Below, in pieces: positions 52,292-59,798 of a DNA stretch of 64,000 nucleotides. The notes under the pieces are model-generated. The model saw only the letters and a program-made list of their open reading frames with translations, searched no databases and was not told the origin of the DNA. Source of the DNA: DASTSN01 sp035549175 (GTDB lineage Bacteria > Bacteroidota > Bacteroidia > Chitinophagales > Chitinophagaceae); NCBI GenBank assembly GCA_035549175.1, contig DASZRL010000104.1:1-64000 (forward strand). Direction: 5' to 3'. Position numbers and translations under genes: made by a program. The stretch's first letter is position 1, and each line of letters starts with the position of its first letter.

Positions 52292-52299
52292 TATCTTTG
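52292..52299 (+). promoter_or_regulatory. -7 box of the acyltransferase gene
   Basis: TATCTTTG, a full match to TAnnTTTG, ending only 8 bp before the ATG at 52308, so the transcript would have almost no leader. Confidence 0.6.
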
Positions 52300-52307
52300 C
52301 GGGCATT

Positions 52308-53219
52308 ATGTATTACCTGGTCTACGGGTTGCTGTACCTGTTTTCCCTGCTGCCCCTGCGGGTCCTGTTTCTTTTTTCCGACCTGGCCTTTTTCCTCCTT
52401 TATTACGTGATCGGTTACCGGCGCGGCGTGGTGATGGCCAACCTGGCCCAGGCTTTCCCGGAAAAATCCCCGCGGGAGCGCCAGCGGATCGCGCGCCGCT
52501 TTTACCGCAACTTTACCGATAATTTCATCGAGTTCATCAAAATGATTTCGGCGGGCAGGCGGTTCCTGGAGCGCCATTTCCAGGGCGATTATTCGCTTCC
52601 CAACCGCCTGTATGCGGAAGGCCGGCGCTGCGAGCTGCTGCTGGCCCATAATTTCAACTGGGAAATGGCCTGCGTGGCCACGGCCACCCGGGTGAATCAT
52701 TTATTACTGGTCGTGTACATGCCGATCTCCAACCGGGTGGTGGACCGGCTCTTCCTGAAAATCCGCGCCAAGACGGGAGCCATCCTGCTGCCTGCCACCA
52801 ACATGCGCCAGGCGATCATTCCCTACCGTGACGAAAAATACATGCTGGTCCTGGTGGCCGACCAGAACCCCGGGATTCCTAAATCGGCCTACTGGGTGAA
52901 CTTTTTCGGACGCCCCACTCCGTTTGTTAGAGGCCCCGAAAGCGGTGCCCGCCGCGGGAATACGCCGGTGCTCTACTGCAAGTTCACAAAGGAGCGCAGG
53001 GGGTATTACCGGATTTTTTTTGAAATGGGCCATGAGAACCCGGGCAGCCTCCGGGAAGGGGAACTCACCCTGCACTATACGCAGTACCTGGAGCGGTTCA
53101 TCCGGGAACATCCCGACATGTGGCTCTGGAGCCATCGGCGCTGGAAATGGTCCTGGCAGCCGGATTACCCGCCGGTAATCGGACAGGAGGAAACGGCAGG
53201 AAGCCGGCCCACTCGGTAA
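52308..53219 (+). CDS. Lipid A biosynthesis-type lysophospholipid acyltransferase
   Basis: A 303-residue HtrB/LpxL-family acyltransferase with an N-terminal membrane helix (YYLVYGLLYLFSLLPLRVLFLF). The H-x4-E catalytic motif is HNFNWE within LLLAHNFNWEMACVA, and the second signature is LLPATNMRQAI. The C-terminal WLWSHRRWKW is highly typical. It should add a secondary acyl chain to lipid A, or make an amino lipid, on the inner face of the inner membrane. Last gene of the plus-strand run from ispG; convergent with the MBL-rhodanese gene. Confidence 0.94.
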   Translation: MYYLVYGLLYLFSLLPLRVLFLFSDLAFFLLYYVIGYRRGVVMANLAQAFPEKSPRERQRIARRFYRNFTDNFIEFIKMISAGRRFLERHFQGDYSLPNRLYAEGRRCELLLAHNFNWEMACVATATRVNHLLLVVYMPISNRVVDRLFLKIRAKTGAILLPATNMRQAIIPYRDEKYMLVLVADQNPGIPKSAYWVNFFGRPTPFVRGPESGARRGNTPVLYCKFTKERRGYYRIFFEMGHENPGSLREGELTLHYTQYLERFIREHPDMWLWSHRRWKWSWQPDYPPVIGQEETAGSRPTR

Positions 53220-53293
53220 CGATCCGGCCTTTGGGTACCAGGTCTGCCGGGCGGCGCTATTTTCCGGGGACCCTTCGCTCAGGCCCCACTTTT

Positions 53294-54706
53294 TTAGGAG
53301 GAAGCGATTGTTTCGGAAACAATTTCGGCGCGGGATTCCTGTTTGATCGCGTTAAAGCCACCGTGTACATTGCGCACATTCTGCAGCCCCTGGCGCTTGA
53401 GCAGGGACAGGGCGATCATGCTGCGATAGCCTCCCTGGCAATGGACGTAGATGTTATACCGTTCATCCAGGTTGGCCATGCTCGCCGGATCGGTAAGGTC
53501 TTCCAGGGGAATATTGACCGCGTCGCGCAGGTGCTCCTGGGCAAATTCGGCCGGTTTACGCACATCCACGACCAGCAGGTTGCTGTCAAAGGGGATATCC
53601 ATCATCAGTTCATCGGCCTCCACGTCCACGATCAGGTCAATGGGTTCGCCTGCCGCCTTCCAGGCCGGGTATCCTCCGTCCACATAGCCGGCAAAATGCG
53701 CGAACCCGACGCGGGCCAGCCGGACCACGCTTTCCCGTTCTTTCCCCGGTTCAGTCACCAGCAGCAGGGGCCGGTCGAAGGGCAGCAGGCTGCCGGCCCA
53801 CTCCGCAAAGCGACCGTCCAGGCCGATGTTAATGGAATCGGGGATGAACCCGCCGGCAAAGACATCGGCCGGCCTGGTGTCCAGCAGGATCGTGGCCGGG
53901 TCGGCCAGCAGCTGCCTGACACGCGCTATATCCAGGGGCCGGAGTCCCTGCTCCAACACCTGGTCCAGGCTCTCATATCCTTCCTTGTTGATCTGGGCAT
54001 TGACGGGAAAATACTGGGGCGGCTCCGGCAGACCCTCGGTCACTTCCCGGATAAAGGCCGCGCGGCTTTCGGCGCGGAGTGCGTAGTTGTGTTGTTTTTC
54101 CCGGCCGATCGTGCTGACGGTCTCCGGGCCCAGGTTCTTGCCGCAGGAACTGCCCGGTCCGTGCGCCGGGTAGACGATGACATCATCCGGCAGGGGCATA
54201 ATGACCCGCTGCAGGCTGTCGTAGAGCATGCCCGCCAGGTCTTCGGTCGTCAGTTCGGTGCCTTTCTGGGCGAGATCGGGTCGGCCCACATCACCGACAA
54301 ACAGGGTATCCCCGGTAAAAATGCAGTGTTCCCTGCCCTGCTCATCGTACAGCAGATAACAGGAGGACTCCAGGGTATGACCCGGGGTGTGGAGCACCCG
54401 GATGCGCAGTTGGCCGACCTGAAATTCCTGGCCGTCCCGCGCGATCTGGACGGGGAAGCGCGTTACCGTACCCGGCCCGTAAATGATGGGCGCACCCGTG
54501 GCCTTGCTGAGGTCCAGGTGCCCGCTTACAAAATCGGCATGAAAATGCGTTTCGAAGATGTATCGGATCCGGGCCCCGCGCTGCGAGGCCAGTTCCAGGT
54601 ACGCATCAATGTCCCGCATCGGGTCCACGATGGCCGCTTCGCCCTCGCTTTCAATATAATAGGCTGCTTCGCTCAGGCAGCCGGTATAGAGTTGCTGGAT
54701 ATACAT
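53294..54706 (-). CDS. Persulfide dioxygenase-like MBL protein with two rhodanese domains
   Basis: A 470-residue cytosolic protein. Residues 1-230 are a metallo-beta-lactamase domain with ETHFHADFVSGH (His54, His56, Asp58), TPGHTLESS and FTGDTLFVGDVGRPDL, the ETHE1-like persulfide dioxygenase pattern; the residue after Asp58 is Phe where many relatives have His, consistent with a single-iron site. The first rhodanese (about 270-350) lacks the catalytic cysteine (LLLVTEPGKERES), whereas the second has it (YVHCQGGYRS, Cys423). The protein should oxidise persulfides such as GSSH-type compounds to sulfite and handle sulfane sulfur. ATG at 54706 is used; a perfect -7 box lies 18 bp upstream. The upstream gene is an ArsR regulator. 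Confidence 0.93.
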   Translation of the reverse strand: MYIQQLYTGCLSEAAYYIESEGEAAIVDPMRDIDAYLELASQRGARIRYIFETHFHADFVSGHLDLSKATGAPIIYGPGTVTRFPVQIARDGQEFQVGQLRIRVLHTPGHTLESSCYLLYDEQGREHCIFTGDTLFVGDVGRPDLAQKGTELTTEDLAGMLYDSLQRVIMPLPDDVIVYPAHGPGSSCGKNLGPETVSTIGREKQHNYALRAESRAAFIREVTEGLPEPPQYFPVNAQINKEGYESLDQVLEQGLRPLDIARVRQLLADPATILLDTRPADVFAGGFIPDSINIGLDGRFAEWAGSLLPFDRPLLLVTEPGKERESVVRLARVGFAHFAGYVDGGYPAWKAAGEPIDLIVDVEADELMMDIPFDSNLLVVDVRKPAEFAQEHLRDAVNIPLEDLTDPASMANLDERYNIYVHCQGGYRSMIALSLLKRQGLQNVRNVHGGFNAIKQESRAEIVSETIASS

Positions 54707-54724
54707 AGCTGAATGGTTGACCGG

Positions 54725-54732
54725 CAAAATTA
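54725..54732 (-). promoter_or_regulatory. -7 box of the persulfide dioxygenase gene
   Basis: Reads TAATTTTG on the minus strand, a full match to TAnnTTTG, 18 bp before the start at 54706. Confidence 0.6.
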
Positions 54733-54750
54733 GGCCAAATAAAAACAAAA

Positions 54751-54772
54751 GCGGAAGCCGCAGGGCTTCCGC
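54751..54772 (-). terminator. Terminator of the arsR-type gene
   Basis: Nine-bp stem GCGGAAGCC / GGCTTCCGC (54751-54759 with 54764-54772); on the minus strand it is followed by TTTTGTTTTTATT. It lies 24 bp after the stop of the regulator gene. Confidence 0.85.
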
Positions 54773-54795
54773 TCGAACGAGGTACCGGCAGGCGC

Positions 54796-55134
54796 TCAGC
54801 CGAGCAGTTCCTGCACGAAATGATTCACTTCCTCAAAGCGGTTGGGATTGACGGAGTAATAAATAAATTTTCCCTCCCGTTCGGTGCGCACGAAGCCCGC
54901 TTTGCGCAGGATGGCCAGGTGCTGGGAGGCCACGGACTGCTCCAGGCGCATCTTGACGTAGATATCGGTTACGGTCATTTTGCCGTGCTGCTCGATCAGG
55001 CGAAGGATCTGCTGGCGAAGTTTATGGTTCAGGGCCCGCAGGATCAACGCTGCTTTCTTGAGGCTGTGCAGATCGAACTTCAGGGTAGTGGTCGTTTCGG
55101 AGGCAGACTCCGTGATTGCATCATAGGTCTCCAT
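54796..55134 (-). CDS. ArsR-family winged-helix regulator without cysteines
   Basis: A 112-residue DNA-binding protein with the ArsR fold: LILRALNHKLRQQILRLIEQHG, the recognition-helix region MTVTDIYVKMRLEQSVASQHLAILRKAGFV and the wing VRTEREGKFIYYSVNP. The whole protein contains no cysteine, so it cannot sense sulfide or metals through Cys as SqrR/BigR or ArsR do. It precedes the persulfide dioxygenase gene on the same strand but a terminator and a separate -7 box lie between, so control rather than co-transcription is the likely link. A full-match -7 box is at 55175-55182. Confidence 0.92.
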   Translation of the reverse strand: METYDAITESASETTTTLKFDLHSLKKAALILRALNHKLRQQILRLIEQHGKMTVTDIYVKMRLEQSVASQHLAILRKAGFVRTEREGKFIYYSVNPNRFEEVNHFVQELLG

Positions 55135-55174
55135 GCGTATGCTCGGTTGGTCTTCGAAAATTGACTGACGGATG

Positions 55175-55182
55175 CAAAATTA
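55175..55182 (-). promoter_or_regulatory. -7 box of the ArsR-type regulator gene
   Basis: Reads TAATTTTG on the minus strand, identical to the box of the adjacent persulfide dioxygenase gene, 40 bp before the start at 55134. Confidence 0.5.
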
Positions 55183-55251
55183 ACAAGCACTGCCGGTTAA
55201 ATAAAAATAAAAATCATCATATCCGCCTTTTGGCGGAAGCTCCTGCAGGAA

Positions 55252-55935
55252 TTACCGGAACGGGGTCTTTGGTGAAGTAGTATAAAATTCTTTGATATAC
55301 AGCGGTTCAGCGTAGGCAAGGTCCGCAAATTGCTTCTCGTGAAATCGTTTGTGTGAAAATTTTACTAATAAAGCCGCCTGTAAGTGGATACTCTTAAATA
55401 AAGCCCGGGGAGAACGGGTCATCGCCTCAAATTTCGGGCTGCCGTTACCGGTAAACAGGACCGTGTGCGTGTCCAGCAGCTCCGAGAAACCCGGTTCTGA
55501 CAGGACCATGGCTGTGGGCGTCATCACTTCGCGGAGTTCCCGGTCATACACGGCCGTGAACACTTCCTGCCGCCGGGCATCCACCATCGGGCAGACCAGG
55601 TCGGCCGGCGGGGCATCCGCCCAGGCTGCGGCGGCCAGGACCTCCAGGGTGCTTACGGTGATCAGGGGGAGGTTCAGAGCATAGCAAAGTCCTTTGGCTG
55701 TGGCCATCCCGATGCGCAGCCCGGTATAGGATCCGGGCCCCGCCGTGACGGCCACCGCCTCCAGGGAGGCCGGCTTCAGGCCCTCGCCATCCAGCAATGC
55801 GCGGATGGCCGGCTGCAGCCAGGCAGCATGGTCCTGCCGGCGGGCATTCTCCGCCGTGGCCAGTACCTGCTCGCCGCGCGCCAGGCAGATGGAGGCGGCG
55901 TCCAGGGCGGTGTCAATATGAAGAATCAGTGCCAT
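55252..55935 (-). CDS. tsaB: tRNA threonylcarbamoyladenosine synthesis protein TsaB
   Basis: A 227-residue ASKHA-fold protein, the inactive partner of TsaD in the t6A37 tRNA modification. MALILHIDTALDAASICLARG and the conserved AVTAGPGSYTGLRIGMATAKGLCYALN motif identify it. The C-terminus is short, as usual in Bacteroidota. ATG at 55935 overlaps the end of the upstream gene by 23 bp, so the two are translated together. TsaD and TsaE are elsewhere. Confidence 0.95.
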   Translation of the reverse strand: MALILHIDTALDAASICLARGEQVLATAENARRQDHAAWLQPAIRALLDGEGLKPASLEAVAVTAGPGSYTGLRIGMATAKGLCYALNLPLITVSTLEVLAAAAWADAPPADLVCPMVDARRQEVFTAVYDRELREVMTPTAMVLSEPGFSELLDTHTVLFTGNGSPKFEAMTRSPRALFKSIHLQAALLVKFSHKRFHEKQFADLAYAEPLYIKEFYTTSPKTPFR

Positions 55936-56641
55936 GGAATGATAAGTCGGCTTCCTGTTCCAGCAGGGGGCAGGGCTGGTAGCGGCTGTCTTCCCCCGCC
56001 AGCTGCAGCAGCAGCTGGTGAATGCGGCGAACCCCGATGCGGCGGCACCAGGCGAAGGGTCCCAGCGGGTAGCCGGTGCCCAGCTGCATGGCCGTATCGA
56101 TGCCATCCCGCGAGCTCACCTGGTCCTGCAGGGCAAAATACGCTTCATTGATGATAGCCGCAAGGACCCGGCCGCTGATGAAGCCCGGTATGTCCGGCGT
56201 CCATTCCACCGTACGGTTAAAACAGGCGAGGACGGCCTCGGCCTGCGCCTGCAGGGCGCCGGGGCCCGCTGCTTCCACGAGGGGCCGCTCCAGCATGCCG
56301 GGCCAGGCATTGATCCGCACCACACGCGCTGCCGCCGGCTCACCTGCACCCCTAACCGCATCCGTATCTGCATGCGGGGTGACGGGTCCCTCCAGCCGGG
56401 ACATGCTTCCCAGCAGGACCAGCGGGCAACTGGGGCCTGCATAGCGGGGGAGTCCCTGCGGGGGCCGTTTGGTCATCCCGTCCCCGTCGCCGGGGCCGGC
56501 CAGGTCCAGCCAGGCATCCGCGTCGCGGTGTCCGGCAAATGCCGCTTCCTCCCCGATCCAGACCAGGCGGGTGTTCTCCCGGAGTCCCCGGCTCAGCAGT
56601 TCTGCGCGCTGGTCCGCCAGCGCCCGCACAACGAGCTTCAT
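55913..56641 (-). CDS. 3-hydroxyacyl-CoA dehydrogenase C-domain-like protein with atypical N-terminus
   Basis: A 242-residue protein. Its C-terminal half (about 125-225) fits the all-helical domain of 3-hydroxyacyl-CoA dehydrogenases: EWTPDIPGFISGRVLAAIINEAYFAL and GIDTAMQLGTGYPLGPFAWCRRIGV. The N-terminal half has no GxGxxG dinucleotide motif and is low in similarity (KLVVRALADQRAELLSRGLREN), so NAD binding and normal beta-oxidation activity are doubtful. It overlaps tsaB by 23 bp, a pairing I associate with Bacteroidota. The start is ATG at 56641 (a TTG two codons earlier is possible). Role unknown. Confidence 0.82.
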   Translation of the reverse strand: MKLVVRALADQRAELLSRGLRENTRLVWIGEEAAFAGHRDADAWLDLAGPGDGDGMTKRPPQGLPRYAGPSCPLVLLGSMSRLEGPVTPHADTDAVRGAGEPAAARVVRINAWPGMLERPLVEAAGPGALQAQAEAVLACFNRTVEWTPDIPGFISGRVLAAIINEAYFALQDQVSSRDGIDTAMQLGTGYPLGPFAWCRRIGVRRIHQLLLQLAGEDSRYQPCPLLEQEADLSFHGTDSSY

Positions 56642-56706
56642 GGTCAATTTTTTGCAAAGAAAGCGTATAAAGCTAAATTCGTTCCGCTGATTTTCAACTG
56701 CACCAT

Positions 56707-57087
56707 ATGCCCCACACGATCCTGAACACCTCCCAGGCCCCGGCGCCGATCGGACCTTACAGCCAGGCGGTCCGTGCCGGAAACACCCTGTATGTCTCGG
56801 GCCAGATCTGCCTGGACCCCGCCACCGGTGAATTGCGCAACGGCAGTATCCGGGAGGAGACCCGCCAGGTCATGGAAAACCTGCGGGCCATCCTGCAGGA
56901 GGCGGGCATGGATTTTTCCCGGGTCGTCAAGTGCACCCTGTTCATTACCGACATGAAGCAGTTTGCGGAGATAAACGACGTGTACGGCCAGTATTTTACC
57001 GGCCATTACCCGGCCCGTGAGACCGTCCAGGTGGCGGCCCTTCCGCGCTTCGTGCAGGTTGAGATCAGCCTGATCGCCGTGGCCTGA
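56707..57087 (+). CDS. ridA: RidA family enamine/imine deaminase
   Basis: A 126-residue protein that speeds hydrolysis of reactive enamines and imines from PLP enzymes. TSQAPAPIGPYSQAVRAGNTLYVSGQ is the family start, and the key arginine (ARETVQVAALPR) and final glutamate (FVQVEISLIAVA) are present. Length is normal for the trimeric family. It is divergent from the hydroxyacyl-CoA-dehydrogenase-like gene, with 65 bp between the starts, and precedes the GH65 gene by 53 bp. Confidence 0.96.
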   Translation: MPHTILNTSQAPAPIGPYSQAVRAGNTLYVSGQICLDPATGELRNGSIREETRQVMENLRAILQEAGMDFSRVVKCTLFITDMKQFAEINDVYGQYFTGHYPARETVQVAALPRFVQVEISLIAVA

Positions 57088-57140
57088 GTGGCCGGCCGGG
57101 CCGGCGACCACCCTCATTGCCTTTCCCAAATTGATTTGCC

Positions 57141-59168
57141 ATGAAAAAATGCTTTCTGCTTGTTATGATGGCCGCCCTGCTCGGGCAGGGGCGCGCGCAG
57201 GACGGATGGACCCTGCGGGCCGACCACATTGATCCCGCCAACTATTACGGCATCACCGTAGCCAACGGGATGATCGGCATCGTGTCCTCCCCCGAGCCTT
57301 TCCGCGTCAAGGATGTCGTGCTGAACGGGGCCTATGACCTGTATGGCCGCGGGCGTGTGAGCAATTTCCTGCGCAGCTTCAATTTCCTGAACATGTACCT
57401 GGAGGTGGACGGGCGCCGCATCGGCCCGGCCGATGCCCGGGGCATGACCCAGCAGCTGGACATGCACCACGGCGCCTTCACCGCGGATTTTGATTACCAG
57501 GACGCTGCGCACGTCAGTTACACCTATTACGCCCTGCGCCACCTGCCCTACTGCGGGATGATGGATGTCAGCATCACGCCCAAAAAGGACATCGACATCA
57601 CGGCGGCCTCGGTGATGGAAGCGCCGGATGCCCTGCGCGAAGTGCAGAATTACTATAACGAGATCGACCGGCCCCATGTCACCATCAGCCTGCTGACCTC
57701 GACGGCTAAAAGCCCCACGGGAAAACTCCTGTTTGCCTCCTCCACCACCTTCCTGTTCAACGAACCGCATGGCAGCGAGCCCCGCATCATCCACGAGATG
57801 TGGGACAACAACATGCACCTGATGAAGTTCAAAAAGCACCTGAAGGCCGGGGAGACCTACCGCTTCAGCCTTGCCGGCGCCTCGATTTCCAGCGCCCAGC
57901 ATGACGACCCGCTCAATGAAGCGGAACGCTACGCGATTTTCTGCAAACTGGAAGGCCACGAGCGGCTCATCCGCCATCATAACGAAGCCTGGGATACGCT
58001 CTGGAAGAGCGACATCCGGATCGAGGGAGACCCCGAAGCGCAGCTGGCCGTCCGTTCCGCGCTTTACCACCTGTATTCCTTTGTGCGGGAAGGCACGGCC
58101 TATTCCCCCTCGCCCATGGGCCTGAGCGGCCTGGGGTATAACGGACATGTGTTCTGGGATACCGAAATCTGGATGTACCCCGCCATCCTGGTGCTTCACC
58201 CCGAAATGGCCCGCTCCATGGTCGAGTACCGGTACCAGCGGCTGAAGGAAGCCGAGCACAATGCCTTTGCCCATGGTTACCGGGGCGCCATGTATCCCTG
58301 GGAATCCGCGGCCAGCGGCAACGAGGAAACCCCCGTCTGGGCCCTGAGCGGTCCCTTTGAACACCATATCACCGCCGACGTGGCGATCGCGGCCTGGAAC
58401 TATTACTGCGTGACCCAGGACCGTCAGTGGCTGAAGGAGAAAGGCTACCCCGTCATGAAGGCCTGCGCCGATTTCTGGGCCTCCCGCGTGGAGCGCAACG
58501 GCCCGGGGCATTATGACATCAACAACGTGGTGGCCGCGGACGAATGGGCCGAGAACGTGGACAATAACGCCTTCACCAACGCCGCGGCCAAGGCCACCCT
58601 GCGGTATGCCACGATGGCCGCCAAACTGATCGGGGAGACGCCGGACCCCGACTGGATGAATGTCTGCAACAATATCCCGATCCTGAAAATGGAAAACGGG
58701 GTGACGCGCGAGCACGCCGGCTACCAGGGAGAGGGGATCAAGCAGGCGGATGTCAACCTGCTGGCCTATCCGCTGAAGGAGATCACCGATCCGGACCAGA
58801 TCCGCAAGGACCTCGCCTATTACGAGACCCGGGTGCCCGTGGAAGGAACCCCGGCGATGACCCAGGCCATTTTCGCCCTGCTGTATTCCCGGCTGGGAGA
58901 CGGGGAGAAGGCCTATCATTATTTTGTGGACGCCCACGTGCCCAACCAGAACCCGCCCTTCAATGTGCTGGCCGAGACCAAGGGCGGTACAAATCCTTAT
59001 TTTTCAACGGGAGCAGGCGGCCTGCTGCAGGCGGTGCTCAACGGGTTCGGCGGCCTGGACATCACCCCGCAGGGAATCGTCCAGGTAAAGTCGGCCCTGC
59101 CCAGGCAATGGAAAAGCCTGACCATAACCGGCGTGGGGCCGCAAAAAAAGATTTTTTACAATAAATAA
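57141..59168 (+). CDS. Secreted GH65-family glycoside hydrolase or phosphorylase
   Basis: A 675-residue protein with a signal peptide (MKKCFLLVMMAALLGQGRAQ), so it is exported. An N-terminal beta-sandwich domain is followed by the (alpha/alpha)6 barrel. GH65 landmarks are HVFWDTEIWMYPAILVLHPEMARSM, GYRGAMYPWESAASGNEETP and the catalytic-acid region AADEWAENVDNNAFTNAAAK. Members cleave alpha-glucosides such as trehalose, kojibiose or glucosyl-galactose; phosphorylases are usually cytosolic, so an exported enzyme is more likely a hydrolase. The substrate is not evident. No sugar transporter gene is adjacent. Confidence 0.9.
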   Translation: MKKCFLLVMMAALLGQGRAQDGWTLRADHIDPANYYGITVANGMIGIVSSPEPFRVKDVVLNGAYDLYGRGRVSNFLRSFNFLNMYLEVDGRRIGPADARGMTQQLDMHHGAFTADFDYQDAAHVSYTYYALRHLPYCGMMDVSITPKKDIDITAASVMEAPDALREVQNYYNEIDRPHVTISLLTSTAKSPTGKLLFASSTTFLFNEPHGSEPRIIHEMWDNNMHLMKFKKHLKAGETYRFSLAGASISSAQHDDPLNEAERYAIFCKLEGHERLIRHHNEAWDTLWKSDIRIEGDPEAQLAVRSALYHLYSFVREGTAYSPSPMGLSGLGYNGHVFWDTEIWMYPAILVLHPEMARSMVEYRYQRLKEAEHNAFAHGYRGAMYPWESAASGNEETPVWALSGPFEHHITADVAIAAWNYYCVTQDRQWLKEKGYPVMKACADFWASRVERNGPGHYDINNVVAADEWAENVDNNAFTNAAAKATLRYATMAAKLIGETPDPDWMNVCNNIPILKMENGVTREHAGYQGEGIKQADVNLLAYPLKEITDPDQIRKDLAYYETRVPVEGTPAMTQAIFALLYSRLGDGEKAYHYFVDAHVPNQNPPFNVLAETKGGTNPYFSTGAGGLLQAVLNGFGGLDITPQGIVQVKSALPRQWKSLTITGVGPQKKIFYNK

Positions 59169-59170
59169 CT

Positions 59171-59178
59171 TATCTTTA
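59171..59178 (+). promoter_or_regulatory. Possible -7 box of the small membrane protein gene
   Basis: TATCTTTA, one base off TAnnTTTG, ending 6 bp before the TTG at 59185; transcription would begin almost at the start codon. Confidence 0.4.
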
Positions 59179-59184
59179 AGCGCT

Positions 59185-59739
59185 TTGAGAAAGGCTGGCT
59201 CCATACTGTTCCTGCTGATCCTGGTATTCAATTTCTGGGGATACCGGGTGGTGCTTTCCTTCCTGGAACAGGAGGCCACCACCCGCCTGGTGCATCGCCT
59301 GGACGCCGGGGATTACTCCCGGGACCAGCTGGTGGAGGTGAAGATCCCGCTGAGTCTGCCCTACTATACCGACTGGGGCAACTACGAATCCTACAGCGGC
59401 TCGGTGACCTGGAACGGGGAGAATTATCAGTATGTCAAGCGCAAGCTGTCGCAGGATACTCTCTACCTGCTCTGCATTCCCCATACGGAGAAGAACACGA
59501 TCCAGTCAGCCAAAATGGACTATTTCCGGATCGTCAACGACCTGCAGCACGACGGGGGAACCCAGAAGCCCGGGCAGCAACCCATCTCCATCAAGTTAAT
59601 GCTCAGTGAATTTATCGGTACCGAACCGGCATTCACCCTGGAGCACCGCACCGGCGAACTAGCCGCTTATAATCTCTATTACCGGGATCTTTCCAGCCAG
59701 TTTGATCCCTGCACGCCTGCTCAGCCGCCGGAATGCTGA
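59185..59739 (+). CDS. Membrane-anchored hypothetical protein with TTG start
   Basis: A 184-residue protein with an N-terminal membrane anchor (AGSILFLLILVFNFWGYRVVLSFL) and a mostly beta-type periplasmic domain (VKIPLSLPYYTDWGNYESYSGSVTWNGENYQYVKRKL) containing a conserved-looking IPHTEKN segment. The only start in a good position is TTG at 59185, right after a -7-like box, so the message may be leaderless. Similar small membrane proteins lie beside outer-membrane receptor genes in Chitinophagaceae, as far as I recall. Its end overlaps the open frame upstream of the haloperoxidase gene start, 59 bp before that ATG, so it may be the first gene of that operon. Function unknown. Confidence 0.72.
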   Translation: MRKAGSILFLLILVFNFWGYRVVLSFLEQEATTRLVHRLDAGDYSRDQLVEVKIPLSLPYYTDWGNYESYSGSVTWNGENYQYVKRKLSQDTLYLLCIPHTEKNTIQSAKMDYFRIVNDLQHDGGTQKPGQQPISIKLMLSEFIGTEPAFTLEHRTGELAAYNLYYRDLSSQFDPCTPAQPPEC

Positions 59740-59798
59740 TCGCACCTCTGACACGATCCGACCGGTATAAAACGAGTATTCATCCCAACAGAAAAATT

